Shown here: positions 35,340-44,891 of the stretch, one piece after another
Numbering within the stretch: the first letter of the stretch is position 1
How the letters are laid out: the number at the start of each line of letters is the position of its first letter
Assembly: GCA_024234735.1 (NCBI GenBank)
Contig: JACKNV010000011.1
Span: 1-64,000, forward strand
Direction: 5' to 3'
Origin: Pseudomonadales bacterium
GTDB taxonomy: Bacteria > Pseudomonadota > Gammaproteobacteria > Pseudomonadales > Halieaceae
DNA length: 64,000 bases
Notes under the pieces: model-generated
Database searches by the model: none
Told to the model about the DNA's origin: nothing
Seen by the model: the letters and a program-made list of their open reading frames with translations, nothing else
Made by a program: the position numbers and the translations under genes

Positions 35340-36233
35340 GTGACCTGGCTGCAGCTGCGGCTGGACACGCACCCCGGCGAAGTCGAGGACTTGGAAGCGC
35401 GCCTGCTGGCGAGCGGCGCGGTGGCGGTCACCATGGAGGACAACGCCGACCAGCCGGTACTGGAACCGGGGGTGGGGGAAACCCCGCTGTGGGGCCAGAC
35501 CCGGCTCACTGGCCTGTACCCGGCCGATACCGACATGCGCCAGGTGCTTGCCGCCTTCCCTGATGACTTGCTGGAGCGGGCCAACCAGCGGGTGGAGATC
35601 CTGGAGGACAAGGACTGGGAGCGGGAGTGGATGCAGCACTACCGCCCGATGGCGTTCGGCGAGCGCCTGTGGGTGTGTCCCAGCTGGATACAGCCCCCCG
35701 AGCCCGCCGCCATCAACCTGATGCTGGACCCAGGCCTGGCGTTCGGCACCGGCACCCATCCCACCACCGCGCTGTGCCTGGCACAGCTGGACGGCATGGA
35801 CCTGGACGGCTGCGAGGTGGTGGACTACGGCTGCGGCTCCGGCATTCTCGCGGTGGCGGCCCTGCGCCTGGGCGCGGCCACCGCCCTGGCCGTGGACAAC
35901 GACCCCCAGGCGCTGGTGGCGACCCGCGACAACGCCGGCCGCAACGGCATTCCTGCAGTCCGCCTGGAGGTGGCCGCGCCGGAGGCAGTGGACAGCCACG
36001 CCTGGAGCGGGCGCGCCGACCTGGTGATCGCCAATATCCTCGCCGGGCCGCTGATGGAACTGGCCGCCACTTTACTGGCCCTGCTCAAGCCCGGCGGCAC
36101 CCTGCTGCTGTCGGGCCTGCTGCAGACCCAGGCGCAGGCCTTGTGCCGGCACTACGCCGGGCACATCAGCCTCGGCATCGAGAGCGAACGCGACGGCTGG
36201 GTCTGCCTGCGGGGGCGGCTGCCCGCTCAATAA
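35340..36233 (+). CDS. prmA: Ribosomal protein L11 methyltransferase
   Basis: Trimethylates ribosomal protein L11 with S-adenosylmethionine. The 297-residue product starts with TWLQLRLDTHP from a GTG codon and has the LDPGLAFGTGTHPTTALCL motif, the SAM loop VVDYGCGSGILAVAALRLGA, and NILAGPLMELA (NxLAxxL). It follows accC by 43 bp in the order common to gammaproteobacteria. Confidence 0.95.
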   Translation: MTWLQLRLDTHPGEVEDLEARLLASGAVAVTMEDNADQPVLEPGVGETPLWGQTRLTGLYPADTDMRQVLAAFPDDLLERANQRVEILEDKDWEREWMQHYRPMAFGERLWVCPSWIQPPEPAAINLMLDPGLAFGTGTHPTTALCLAQLDGMDLDGCEVVDYGCGSGILAVAALRLGAATALAVDNDPQALVATRDNAGRNGIPAVRLEVAAPEAVDSHAWSGRADLVIANILAGPLMELAATLLALLKPGGTLLLSGLLQTQAQALCRHYAGHISLGIESERDGWVCLRGRLPAQ

Positions 36234-36311
36234 GCGGCCGCGAGGTAGCGCCTGCGGCCGGAACTGGCGGTTTTTTGCCCAGATATTCTTCCCCGTCTCT
36301 GGCCATGCGAG

Positions 36312-36317
36312 TATCAT
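36312..36317 (+). promoter_or_regulatory. Possible -10 of the dusB-fis promoter
   Basis: TATCAT followed by ACCGCCTCG lies 42 bp before dusB. The discriminator is similar to those of the rrn-type promoters at the left edge, as expected for the stringently controlled dusB-fis operon of enterics. No convincing -35 element is present at 16-18 bp. Confidence 0.3.
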
Positions 36318-36358
36318 ACCGCCTCGTTTCGAAACCCTGGCTTCCTCCTCCCCCGCAA

Positions 36359-37360
36359 ATGCTGCAGATCGGACCTTACAAACTGCCCAATCGCGTGGTG
36401 CTGGCACCCATGGCCGGGGTCACCGACCTGCCGTTCCGCCGCCTCTGCTCCGAGCTGGGCGCCGGCCTGGTGGTGGCGGAAATGATCAGCAGCAACCCGC
36501 GCCTGCGCAATTCCCGCAAAACCCGCTGGCGCAGCCGCCACGACGGGGAGAGCGCGCCGCGCTCGGTGCAGATAGCCGGCAACGATCCCGATGCCATGGC
36601 CGCGGCGGCCGCCTATAACGTGGCCAGGGGCGCACAGATCATCGACATCAACATGGGCTGCCCCGCCAAGAAAGTCTGCCGCAAGGCGGCGGGCTCCGCA
36701 CTACTGGCCGACGAGCCGCTGGTGCGGCGCATCCTGGCGGCGGTGGTCGCCGCGGTGGATGTACCGGTGACCCTGAAAATCCGTACCGGAGCCAGCCCCG
36801 GCGCCCGCAACGGGGTGACCATCGCCCGCATTGCCGAGGACGCCGGGATCGCCGCGCTGGCGGTGCACGGCCGCAGCCGCGCCTGCGCCTTTCGCGGCGC
36901 CGCGGAGTACGACACCATCGCTGCCATCGTCGCGGCGACACGTTTTCCGGTCCTCGCCAACGGCGATATCGACTCCCCGCAGCAGGCCCAGGCGGTGCTC
37001 GAATATACCGGCGCCGCGGGCGTCATGATCGGTCGCGCGGCCCAGGGTCGCCCCTGGCTGTGCGGCCAGGTGGCCCGCTACCTGGAGAGCGGCGAGGTGC
37101 CGGTCGACCCCACCGCCGCGGAGCAGCTGGCCATCCTGTTGCGGCACGTGCAGGCGCTGCACGCGTTTTACGGTGAATTCATGGGCACCCGCATCGCCCG
37201 CAAACACGTGGGCTGGTACCTGCAGGACGCCACCGAGGCCAGCGCCCTGCGCCGCGAATTCAACCACCTGGAGAGCGCCGCCGGGCAGCTGCGCTTCCTG
37301 CAGCGCAGAAGCCAGGAACTTTCCCACCGACCACACGACAACGAGGCGAGAGCAGCATGA
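36359..37360 (+). CDS. dusB: tRNA-dihydrouridine synthase DusB
   Basis: Flavin enzyme reducing uridines in the tRNA D-loop. The 333-residue product has PNRVVLAPMAGVTDLPFRRL, the catalytic cysteine in DINMGCPAKKVC, and VHGRSRACAF in the FMN barrel. The assignment as DusB rather than DusA or DusC follows from its position: its last four bases (ATGA) overlap the fis start, the classical dusB-fis operon. Confidence 0.95.
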   Translation: MLQIGPYKLPNRVVLAPMAGVTDLPFRRLCSELGAGLVVAEMISSNPRLRNSRKTRWRSRHDGESAPRSVQIAGNDPDAMAAAAAYNVARGAQIIDINMGCPAKKVCRKAAGSALLADEPLVRRILAAVVAAVDVPVTLKIRTGASPGARNGVTIARIAEDAGIAALAVHGRSRACAFRGAAEYDTIAAIVAATRFPVLANGDIDSPQQAQAVLEYTGAAGVMIGRAAQGRPWLCGQVARYLESGEVPVDPTAAEQLAILLRHVQALHAFYGEFMGTRIARKHVGWYLQDATEASALRREFNHLESAAGQLRFLQRRSQELSHRPHDNEARAA

Positions 37361-37680
37361 CCAGGGCCGAACCCCTTAACCAAGCACTGGATGGCGCGAC
37401 CGCCGCCAACGATGATGCGCCGGTGAGCGCCCCCGCCCGCAGCCTGCGCGACTCGGTAACGCTCGCGGTCCGCCAGTACCTGGACGAACTGGACGGCCAG
37501 CTCTCGGCGGACGTCTACCAGATGGTGCTGGCTGAAGTGGAGGCCCCGCTGCTGCGGGAGATCATGGCCTACACCCGCAACAACCAGACCAAGGCGTCGA
37601 TCATGCTGGGGCTCAACCGCGGCACCCTGCGCAAGAAACTGAAACAGTACAACCTGATTGCCACCCGGAACAGGGGATAA
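37357..37680 (+). CDS. fis: DNA-binding protein Fis
   Basis: Nucleoid-associated activator of stable-RNA genes and DNA architecture protein. The 107-residue product has a variable N-terminus and the conserved C-terminal four-helix core with the helix-turn-helix NQTKASIMLGLNRGTLRKKL (about residues 76-95). The ATG overlaps the dusB stop by 4 bp. Confidence 0.95.
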   Translation: MTRAEPLNQALDGATAANDDAPVSAPARSLRDSVTLAVRQYLDELDGQLSADVYQMVLAEVEAPLLREIMAYTRNNQTKASIMLGLNRGTLRKKLKQYNLIATRNRG

Positions 37681-37689
37681 CACCAGCTT

Positions 37690-39264
37690 ATGAGCGATCT
37701 CAATCTCGTCAAGGTCCGGCGCGCGCTGATCAGCGTCTCGGATAAATCCGGCATCGTGGAGTTCGCCAGCGCCCTGGAGGCGATGGGTATCGAACTGCTG
37801 TCCACCGGCGGCACCTACCGCCTGCTGCAGGAAGCCGGCCTGCGGGTGACCGAGGTGGCCGACTACACCGGCTTCCCGGAAATGATGGACGGCCGGGTCA
37901 AGACCCTGCACCCGAAGGTCCACGGCGGCATTTTGGCCCGTCGCGGGCAGGACAACGCCGTCATGGCCGAACACGGCATCCTGCCCATAGACATGGTGGT
38001 GGTCAACCTGTACCCCTTCGAGGCCACCGTGGCGCGCCCCGACTGCACCCTGGAGGAGGCCGTCGAGAATATCGATATCGGCGGGCCCACCATGGTGCGC
38101 GCTGCCGCCAAGAACCACCGCTTCGTCAATATCGTGGTGAATGCCGAGGACTACCCCGACATTCTGGAGGAGCTGCGAGCCCACGACGGCGCCACGTCCG
38201 GCGCCACCCGCTTCGACCTGGCGATCAAGGCCTACGAGCACACGGCGGCCTATGACGGCGCCATCGCCAATTATTTCGGCGCCCTGGTGCCGGGCGGCAG
38301 TGCCGACTTTCCCCGCACCTTCAACCTGCAATTGCACAAGGCGCAGGCGATGCGCTACGGCGAGAACCCCCACCAGCGGGCCGCCTTCTACCGGGAAGCC
38401 CGCCCGGCCGAGGCCGGGATCGCCACCGCCATGCAACTGCAGGGCAAGGAGCTGTCGTACAACAATGTTGCCGACACCGACGCTGCCCTGGAGTGCGTGA
38501 AGAACTTCGACGCTCCCGCCTGCGTGATCGTCAAGCACGCCAATCCCTGTGGGGTGGCAGTGGCCGCCGATATCGGCGCAGCCTACGAGCTGGCCTTCGC
38601 CACCGACCCGGAGTCGGCCTTCGGCGGCATTATCGCCTTCAATCGCGAACTGGACGGCGCCACGGCGCGCGCCATCGTCGAGCGCCAGTTCGTGGAAGTG
38701 ATCATCGCCCCGGGCGCCAGTACCGAGGCAGTGGCAGCGGTGGCGACCAAGCAGAATGTGCGCCTGCTGGTGTGCGGCAAATGGTCCGCCCCGGCTCCCG
38801 CTCTCGATTACAAGCGCGTCAACGGCGGCCTGCTGGTGCAGGACCGCGACCTGGGGATGGTCGCGGCGGCGGAACTCAGGGTGGTCAGCAAGGTACAGCC
38901 CAGCGAACAACAGCTGCAGGACCTGCTGTTCGCCTGGAAGGTCGCCAAGTTCGTCAAGTCAAACGCCATCGTCTATGCCGCCAACGGCCAGACGGTAGGC
39001 GTGGGAGCCGGACAGATGAGCCGCATCAACTCCGCCCGCATCGCCGCCATCAAGGCGGAACACGCCGGGCTGGAGGTAAAAGGCTCGGTAATGGCCTCTG
39101 ACGCCTTCTTCCCGTTCCGCGACGGGATCGACAACGCGGGCAAGGCCGGCATAGCCGCCGTCATCCAGCCCGGCGGCTCCATCCGTGACGAGGAGGTCAT
39201 CGCCGCCGCCAATGAGTATGGGATGGCCATGGTGTTTACCGGCATGCGTCATTTTCGGCACTAG
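37690..39264 (+). CDS. purH: Bifunctional AICAR transformylase/IMP cyclohydrolase
   Basis: Performs the last two steps of IMP synthesis. The 524-residue product has an N-terminal cyclohydrolase domain (RALISVSDKSGIVEFA, MMDGRVKTLHPKVHGG) and a C-terminal transformylase domain (VKHANPCGVAVA with the catalytic Lys-His pair). Lies 9 bp behind fis and 4 bp before purD. Confidence 0.97.
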   Translation: MSDLNLVKVRRALISVSDKSGIVEFASALEAMGIELLSTGGTYRLLQEAGLRVTEVADYTGFPEMMDGRVKTLHPKVHGGILARRGQDNAVMAEHGILPIDMVVVNLYPFEATVARPDCTLEEAVENIDIGGPTMVRAAAKNHRFVNIVVNAEDYPDILEELRAHDGATSGATRFDLAIKAYEHTAAYDGAIANYFGALVPGGSADFPRTFNLQLHKAQAMRYGENPHQRAAFYREARPAEAGIATAMQLQGKELSYNNVADTDAALECVKNFDAPACVIVKHANPCGVAVAADIGAAYELAFATDPESAFGGIIAFNRELDGATARAIVERQFVEVIIAPGASTEAVAAVATKQNVRLLVCGKWSAPAPALDYKRVNGGLLVQDRDLGMVAAAELRVVSKVQPSEQQLQDLLFAWKVAKFVKSNAIVYAANGQTVGVGAGQMSRINSARIAAIKAEHAGLEVKGSVMASDAFFPFRDGIDNAGKAGIAAVIQPGGSIRDEEVIAAANEYGMAMVFTGMRHFRH

Positions 39265-39268
39265 ACAT

Positions 39269-40561
39269 ATGAATGTACTGATTATCGGCAGCGGCGGGCG
39301 CGAACACGCGCTGGCCTGGAAAGCGGCCCAGTCCGGGCGGGTGGGCACCGTCTACGTGGCGCCGGGCAACGCCGGCACCGCCAGCGAGCCCGGGGTGGAG
39401 AACGTCGCCCTGGACGTGTTGGATTTCACCGCCCTGGCGGACTTCGCCGCCGGCAACGGGGTCGGCCTGACCATCGTCGGCCCCGAGGCACCGCTGGTGG
39501 CGGGCGTGGTCGACTACTTCCAGGAGCGCGGCCTGCGCTGCTTCGGGCCGCGCCGCGGCGCCGCCCAACTGGAGGGCTCCAAAGCCTTTACCAAGGACTT
39601 CCTGGCCCGCCACGCCATTCCCACCGGCGCCTATGCCAACTTCACCGAGTTGGACGCCGCGCTGGCCTACCTGCGGGAAAAAGGCGCGCCCATCGTGGTC
39701 AAGGCCGACGGCCTGGCGGCGGGCAAGGGCGTGATCGTGGCCGAGACCCTGGCCGAGGCCGAAGCCGCGGTGACCGACATGCTCTCCGGCAACGCCTTCG
39801 GCGACGCCGGCTGTCGGGTGGTCATCGAGGAGTTCCTGGAGGGCGAGGAAGCCAGCTTCATCGTCATGGTGGACGGCAGCAATGTCCTGCCCATGGCCAC
39901 CAGCCAGGACCACAAGCGTATCGGCGAGGGCGACGTGGGCCCCAATACCGGCGGCATGGGCGCCTATTCGCCCGCCCCGGTGGTCGACGAGGCGGTCTAC
40001 GAACGCATCATGGAGCAGGTCATCCTGCCCACCGTGCGCGGCATGGCGGCCGAGGGCAACGAGTACACCGGCTTCCTGTACGCCGGGCTGATGATCTCGC
40101 CGTCCGGCGAGCCGCGGGTCATCGAGTACAACTGCCGTTTTGGCGACCCCGAGACCCAGCCCATCATGGTGCGCCTGCAATCCGACCTGGTGGCGCTGTG
40201 TGAGTGCGCCCTGGATGGCAACCTGGACACCGCCGGCGCCGACTGGGACCCGCGCAGCGCCATCGGCGTGGTACTGGCAGCCGGCGGCTACCCCGGCGAC
40301 TACGGCAGGGGCCACCCGATTCACGGGCTGGATGCGCCGCAACCAGACGGCGTCAAGATATTTCACGCGGGCACCACGCTGCGCGACGGCCAGGTGGTCA
40401 CCAATGGCGGCCGGGTACTGTGCGTGACCGCCCTGGGCGAGGATATCGCAGCGGCGCAACGTGCCTGCTACCTGGCGGTAGAAAAGATCAGCTGGGAGGG
40501 CATGACCCTGCGCCACGACATTGGCTGGCGGGCCATCGCGCGCTATAGTCCGGGGCAATGA
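39269..40561 (+). CDS. purD: Phosphoribosylamine-glycine ligase (GAR synthetase)
   Basis: ATP-grasp ligase for the second step of purine synthesis. The 430-residue product begins MNVLIIGSGGREHALAWK and has KADGLAAGKGVIVA, DHKRIGEGDVGPNTGGMGAY and YNCRFGDPETQ. Start at ATG 39269, four bases after purH. Confidence 0.97.
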   Translation: MNVLIIGSGGREHALAWKAAQSGRVGTVYVAPGNAGTASEPGVENVALDVLDFTALADFAAGNGVGLTIVGPEAPLVAGVVDYFQERGLRCFGPRRGAAQLEGSKAFTKDFLARHAIPTGAYANFTELDAALAYLREKGAPIVVKADGLAAGKGVIVAETLAEAEAAVTDMLSGNAFGDAGCRVVIEEFLEGEEASFIVMVDGSNVLPMATSQDHKRIGEGDVGPNTGGMGAYSPAPVVDEAVYERIMEQVILPTVRGMAAEGNEYTGFLYAGLMISPSGEPRVIEYNCRFGDPETQPIMVRLQSDLVALCECALDGNLDTAGADWDPRSAIGVVLAAGGYPGDYGRGHPIHGLDAPQPDGVKIFHAGTTLRDGQVVTNGGRVLCVTALGEDIAAAQRACYLAVEKISWEGMTLRHDIGWRAIARYSPGQ

Positions 40562-40595
40562 CCCGGGCCACCTCACACCAACCGCGGAGCACAGC

Positions 40596-41240
40596 ATGCG
40601 TGAACGTCGCCTGTCCCTGCTGGATCGCCTGATTACCGAAGCGGACACGGTATTGCGCACCGTCACCAGCCGCGGCCACAGCGCCACCCGACCATCCCCT
40701 TCCACGGGGCACCCGGACACCGGGCTCAGCGCCGCCGAGCGCCGCCACGTGGCCGGCCTCATGCGGGTCAACCACACTGGCGAGGTGTGCGCCCAGGCCC
40801 TTTACCAGGGGCAAGCCCTCACCGCCAATCTGCCGACCGTGCGCGAGGAAATGCAGCAGGCGGCCGTGGAAGAGGTGGATCACCTGGTCTGGTGTGAGCA
40901 GCGCCTGCGCGAGCTGGACAGCCAGCCCAGCGTGCTGAATCCCGCCTGGTATGGCCTGTCGTTCGCGCTGGGCGCGGTAGCCGGCGCTATCGGCGACAAG
41001 ATCAGCCTCGGCTTCGTCGCCGCCACCGAGGAACGCGTCTGCAAGCACCTCAGGGACCACCTCAAGTCACTGCCCGAGGATGACCGCAGGTCACGCCTGA
41101 TACTGCAGCAGATGCTGGAGGACGAACAGCGCCACGGCGACAACGCCCTGGCGGCCGGCGGCAGCGATTTCCCACGCCCGGTGAAGGACGCCATGTCCGC
41201 GGTCGCCAAAGTGATGACCAGCAGCAGTTACCGGATCTAG
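40596..41240 (+). CDS. coq7: Ubiquinone synthesis di-iron hydroxylase Coq7
   Basis: Hydroxylates demethoxyubiquinone in ubiquinone synthesis. The 214-residue product is a membrane-associated helical bundle with the carboxylate-bridged di-iron ligands in RVNHTGEVCAQALY, EEVDHLVWCEQRL, TEERVCKHL and EDEQRHGDNA. This is the non-flavin alternative to UbiF. Its stop abuts the stop of the convergent osmC gene. Confidence 0.95.
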   Translation: MRERRLSLLDRLITEADTVLRTVTSRGHSATRPSPSTGHPDTGLSAAERRHVAGLMRVNHTGEVCAQALYQGQALTANLPTVREEMQQAAVEEVDHLVWCEQRLRELDSQPSVLNPAWYGLSFALGAVAGAIGDKISLGFVAATEERVCKHLRDHLKSLPEDDRRSRLILQQMLEDEQRHGDNALAAGGSDFPRPVKDAMSAVAKVMTSSSYRI

Positions 41241-41675
41241 CTAACCCGCCGCCGGGTCGAACTCCACGATTTCGTAGCTGTGGCTGATAGCCACCCCGGC
41301 GGCACCCAGCATGATCGAGGCCGAACAGTACTTCTCGGCCGACAACTCCACGGCCCGCTTCACCTGACTCTCCTTGAGCCCCACGCCGGTTACCACGAAA
41401 TGCATGGCGATGCGGGTAAACACCGCGGGTACCGCGTCGGCGCGCTCGGCCTCCAGTTCGACCCGGCAGTCCACCACCTGCTGGCGGGATTTCCTGAGCA
41501 TGCTCAACACGTCGTAACTGGAGCAACCGCCGGTGCCCAGCAACAGCATCTCCATGGGCCTGGGGCCAAGGTTGCGCCCGCCCAGGTCCGGCGGGCCATC
41601 CATGACCACGCTGTGCCCGCTGCCGGATTCGCCGACGAACATGGCGCCGTCGGTCCACTTGACCGTTGCTTTCAT
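41241..41675 (-). CDS. OsmC family protein (YhfA-like)
   Basis: Member of the OsmC/Ohr fold, usually thiol-dependent peroxidases. The 144-residue product has the two conserved cysteines in LGTGGCSSYDVLSMLRKS and AEKYCSASIMLG. Family features resemble the YhfA branch encoded next to crp in many gammaproteobacteria, whose substrate is not settled. Confidence 0.88.
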   Translation of the reverse strand: MKATVKWTDGAMFVGESGSGHSVVMDGPPDLGGRNLGPRPMEMLLLGTGGCSSYDVLSMLRKSRQQVVDCRVELEAERADAVPAVFTRIAMHFVVTGVGLKESQVKRAVELSAEKYCSASIMLGAAGVAISHSYEIVEFDPAAG

Positions 41676-41728
41676 TTGCCTTCACTCCCGGGAAAAACAG
41701 CGCCGGAGCATACCACAGGGCCTGCGCT

Positions 41729-41756
41729 TTTACCCGGGGGGAGAGTGGGCTAAACT
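41729..41756 (+). promoter_or_regulatory. Putative crp promoter
   Basis: TTTACC (41729-41734) and TAAACT (41751-41756) are separated by 16 bp, placing transcription start about 30 bp before the GTG of crp. Confidence 0.4.
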
Positions 41757-41793
41757 GGCCTGCCAGCGAAACCGCGACAAGGGAGATGTCAGG

Positions 41794-42438
41794 GTGGTAA
41801 AACCACAGGTTCTCAGGGCACTGCCCAATGTGGAAAGCTTTCTGCGCCACTGCCAGCGCCAGGATTACAAGGCCAAGTCGACCGTGCTCAAGCAGGGCGA
41901 ACTGGGCACCATGCTGTACCTCATCCTGGAAGGCTCGGTGTCGGTCATGGTGGAGGACGAAGCCGAGGAAGGCCACATGATGGTGGTCTCCTACCTCAAC
42001 CCCGGCGACTTCGTCGGCGAGATGGGCCTGTTCGAGGACGAACCCCAGGTGCGCAGCGCCATGGTCGTGGCCAAGACCCAGTGCGAGGTGGCCCAGATAT
42101 CCTACGAGCGCTTTCACCAGATCCGCAACCAGTACCCCGATATCCTCTACGCCATCTCGCGGCAGATCAGCAACCGCCTGCGCCAGACCACCCGCAAGCT
42201 CACCGACCTGGCGTTCGTCGATGTATCCGGGCGCATCGCCCACACGCTGCTCGACCTGTGCAAGGAGCCGGACGCCATGACCCACCCGGACGGCATGCAG
42301 ATCAAGATCACCCGCCAGGAACTGGGCAAGATCGTGGGTTGCTCCCGGGAGATGGCCGGCCGGGTACTCAAATCCCTGGAAGAGGACGGCCTGGTAGCCG
42401 TCTCCGGCAAAACCATGGTGGTCTACGGCACCCGCTAG
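41794..42438 (+). CDS. crp: cAMP-responsive regulator Crp/Vfr
   Basis: Global transcription factor. The 214-residue product has the cAMP pocket (GDFVGEMGLFEDE, then VRSAMVVAKT with the Arg-Ser pair), the dimer helix with the ribose-contact Thr (RLRQTTRKLTDLAF) and the HTH TRQELGKIVGCSREMAGRVL. The C-terminal half is close to Pseudomonas Vfr. The start is GTG 41794 with GGGAGA seven bases upstream. A much longer in-frame extension to 41533 is antisense to osmC and was rejected. Convergent with trpC as in pseudomonads. Confidence 0.93.
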   Translation: MVKPQVLRALPNVESFLRHCQRQDYKAKSTVLKQGELGTMLYLILEGSVSVMVEDEAEEGHMMVVSYLNPGDFVGEMGLFEDEPQVRSAMVVAKTQCEVAQISYERFHQIRNQYPDILYAISRQISNRLRQTTRKLTDLAFVDVSGRIAHTLLDLCKEPDAMTHPDGMQIKITRQELGKIVGCSREMAGRVLKSLEEDGLVAVSGKTMVVYGTR

Positions 42439-42448
42439 GCGGGCGCGT

Positions 42449-43252
42449 TTAGCCGGGGGAGAACATCTCGCGCAGCTTGTCGCCGGGCTGCGGCGCGCGC
42501 ATGAAGGCCTCGCCCACCAGGAACCCGAATACCCGGTGGTTGCGCATGAGGGCCACGTCCTCGGGGGTGTGGATGCCGCTCTCGGTTACCACCAGGCGGT
42601 CGTCGGGGATGTAGGGCAGTAATTCCAGGGTGGTTTCCAGCCGGGTTTCGAAATTGCGCAGGTCGCGATTGTTGATGCCGACCAGCGGCGTGTCCAGTTC
42701 CAGCGCCCGTTCCAGCTCCACCCGGTCGTGCACCTCCACCAGGATATCCACGCCGGCCTCGGTGGCGGCGTGGGCCAGTTCCAGCATCTGCCCCTGCTCC
42801 AGCGCGGCGACGATCAACAGCACTGCATCGGCGCCGATGGCACGCGCCTCCACCACCTGGTAGGGGTCAACCGTAAAGTCCTTGCGCAGAACCGGCAACT
42901 GGCACGCGGCACGCGCCTCCTGCAGGTAGGCATCCGCACCCTGGAAAAAATCGACATCGGTGAGCACCGACAGGCAGGTGGCGCCGCCCTGTTCATAGCT
43001 GGCGGCAATCTGCGCGGGCTGGAAATCGGCGCGGATAATCCCCTTGCTCGGTGAGGCTTTTTTTACCTCGGCGATCACCGCGGCCTCCCCTGCCTTCACG
43101 CGCCGGGTGATGGCCGCGGCAAACCCCCGCGCCGCGCCCTGCTCCGCGATGCGCGCTTCCAGACTCGCCAGGGACGTGGTGGCGCGCCGCTGCGCCACCT
43201 CCTCGCCCTTGCGCTTCAGAATCTTCTGCAGGACAGTCGCCACTCTTGCCAT
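42449..43252 (-). CDS. trpC: Indole-3-glycerol phosphate synthase
   Basis: Fourth step of tryptophan synthesis. The 267-residue TIM barrel has IAEVKKASPSKGIIR, VLRKDFTVDPYQVVEARAIG, GINNRDLRNFET and TESGIHTPEDV. It is not fused to TrpF. Last gene of the trpGDC cluster, 4 bp after trpD. Confidence 0.96.
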   Translation of the reverse strand: MARVATVLQKILKRKGEEVAQRRATTSLASLEARIAEQGAARGFAAAITRRVKAGEAAVIAEVKKASPSKGIIRADFQPAQIAASYEQGGATCLSVLTDVDFFQGADAYLQEARAACQLPVLRKDFTVDPYQVVEARAIGADAVLLIVAALEQGQMLELAHAATEAGVDILVEVHDRVELERALELDTPLVGINNRDLRNFETRLETTLELLPYIPDDRLVVTESGIHTPEDVALMRNHRVFGFLVGEAFMRAPQPGDKLREMFSPG

Positions 43253-43256
43253 GATC

Positions 43257-44300
43257 TCAGTTACCCGCGCCGCGCATCATCTGGGTGAAGGCGACAAACT
43301 CCTCGAGTTTTGCCGCCGCCTGGCCGCTGGCGAGCAGATCCTCGGCCATCGCAACGCCGTCCGCCAGGGTAGTGGCCACACCGCTGGTGTAGATGGTGGC
43401 CCCGGCATTCAGCGCCAGCATCGCCGCCGCCCGCGCCGAGCGCTCGTCACCGGCACCGCCCAGGGCTGCCCTGATCAGCGCCGCCGACGCCGCGGCGCCG
43501 TCCACCGCCAGGCCATCCAGACCCTGGCGCGGCACGCCGAACTCCTCCGGCGTGATGTGGTAAGTGGTGATATCGCCATCGCGCAATTCCGCCACCCGGG
43601 TACCGGCGGCAATGGAGATTTCATCCAGGCCGTCATCGGAGTGCACCACCATGACGTGCAGGGAGCCGAGGGTCTGCAACACCTGTGCAATGGGCTCGCA
43701 CAGATCCGCCGCGAACACGCCGATGACCTGGCGCCTGACCCCGGCCGGGTTGGTCAGCGGACCCAGGATATTGAACAGGGTGCGCATGCCCAGCTCACGG
43801 CGCGGCCCGATGGCATGGCGCATGGCGCTGTGGTGGGCGGGGGCAAACATGAAGCCCACCCCCACCTCCTCGATCGCGCGGGTCACCTGCTCAGGGCTCA
43901 GGTCCAGGGGTACACCCAGCACTTCCAGGACGTCGGAACTGCCACTGGAACTGGAGACGGAACGGTTGCCGTGCTTGGCCACCCTGGCACCGGCCGCGGC
44001 CACCACGAAGGCCGATGCCGTGGAGACGTTGAACAGGTTGGCGCCATCGCCGCCGGTGCCCACCAGGTCTACCAGATGCACGTCCTCCACCCGCACCGGG
44101 GTCGCCAGCTCCCGCATGACCTCGGCGGCGCCGGCGATTTCAGCGGTGGTCTCCCCCTTCATGCGCAGGGCGACCAGCAGGCCGCCGATCTGGGCCGGAG
44201 TGGCTTCGCCCGACATGACCTGGCGCATGACTGCCGCCATGTCCGCACGCGCCAGATCCCGGCCGACCACCAACTGGTTGAGTGCTTGCTGCAGGTTCAT
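43257..44300 (-). CDS. trpD: Anthranilate phosphoribosyltransferase
   Basis: Transfers phosphoribose to anthranilate. The 347-residue product has VDLVGTGGDGANLFNVSTAS, KHGNRSVSSSSGSSDVLE and FAPAHHSAMRHAIGPRRELG. ATG 44300 was chosen: the upstream extension of 42 codons lies inside trpG. Starts 4 bp after the trpG stop. Confidence 0.97.
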   Translation of the reverse strand: MNLQQALNQLVVGRDLARADMAAVMRQVMSGEATPAQIGGLLVALRMKGETTAEIAGAAEVMRELATPVRVEDVHLVDLVGTGGDGANLFNVSTASAFVVAAAGARVAKHGNRSVSSSSGSSDVLEVLGVPLDLSPEQVTRAIEEVGVGFMFAPAHHSAMRHAIGPRRELGMRTLFNILGPLTNPAGVRRQVIGVFAADLCEPIAQVLQTLGSLHVMVVHSDDGLDEISIAAGTRVAELRDGDITTYHITPEEFGVPRQGLDGLAVDGAAASAALIRAALGGAGDERSARAAAMLALNAGATIYTSGVATTLADGVAMAEDLLASGQAAAKLEEFVAFTQMMRGAGN

Positions 44301-44304
44301 CCCG

Positions 44305-44889
44305 TCAGTCCCCCTGTTCCAGGAAATTGCGCAACAGATCGTGGCCGTGAGCGGTGAGAATGGACTCCGGGTGGAACTGGACGCCCTCGATCGGCAGCTC
44401 GCGGTGGCGCAGCCCCATGATCTCATCGACCTCGCCGTCGTCGGTACAGGTCCAGGCCGTCACTTCCAGGCAGTCGGGCAGGCTGGCCCGCTCCACCACC
44501 AGGGAATGGTAGCGCGTGGCCTCGAAGGGTTCGCTGAGGCCGCGGAACACGCCCTGGCCCCGGTGGTGTATCGGCGAGGTCTTGCCGTGCATGACCCGCC
44601 GCGCGCGCACCACCCGGCCGCCGAACACCTGGCCGATGCACTGGTGGCCCAGGCAAATGCCCAGGATGGGCACCACCCCGGCGTAGGCCTCTATGACTGC
44701 CGTGGAAATACCGGCCTCGTTGGGTGTGCAGGGCCCGGGGGAGATAACGATGTGGCGCGGCGCCAGGTCGGCGATGGCGGCGACGCTGATCTCGTCGTTG
44801 CGCACCACCCGCACCTCGGCACCGAGTTCGCCCAGGTACTGCACCACGTTATACGTGAAGGAGTCGTAGTTATCGATCATCAGCAACAT
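44305..44889 (-). CDS. trpG: Anthranilate synthase component II (glutamine amidotransferase)
   Basis: Supplies ammonia from glutamine to TrpE. The 194-residue class I amidotransferase has MLLMIDNYDSFTYNVVQYLG, the nucleophile cysteine in GICLGHQCIG and the His-Glu pair in GVQFHPESILT. It follows trpE by only 2 bp, so here trpE and trpGDC form one cluster, unlike Pseudomonas where trpE is separate. Confidence 0.96.
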   Translation of the reverse strand: MLLMIDNYDSFTYNVVQYLGELGAEVRVVRNDEISVAAIADLAPRHIVISPGPCTPNEAGISTAVIEAYAGVVPILGICLGHQCIGQVFGGRVVRARRVMHGKTSPIHHRGQGVFRGLSEPFEATRYHSLVVERASLPDCLEVTAWTCTDDGEVDEIMGLRHRELPIEGVQFHPESILTAHGHDLLRNFLEQGD

Positions 44890-44891
44890 GT

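Noticed and set aside
33758..35611. 617-codon minus-strand ORF antisense to accC
   Set aside because: Shadow of a highly conserved gene. No motif or ribosome site.
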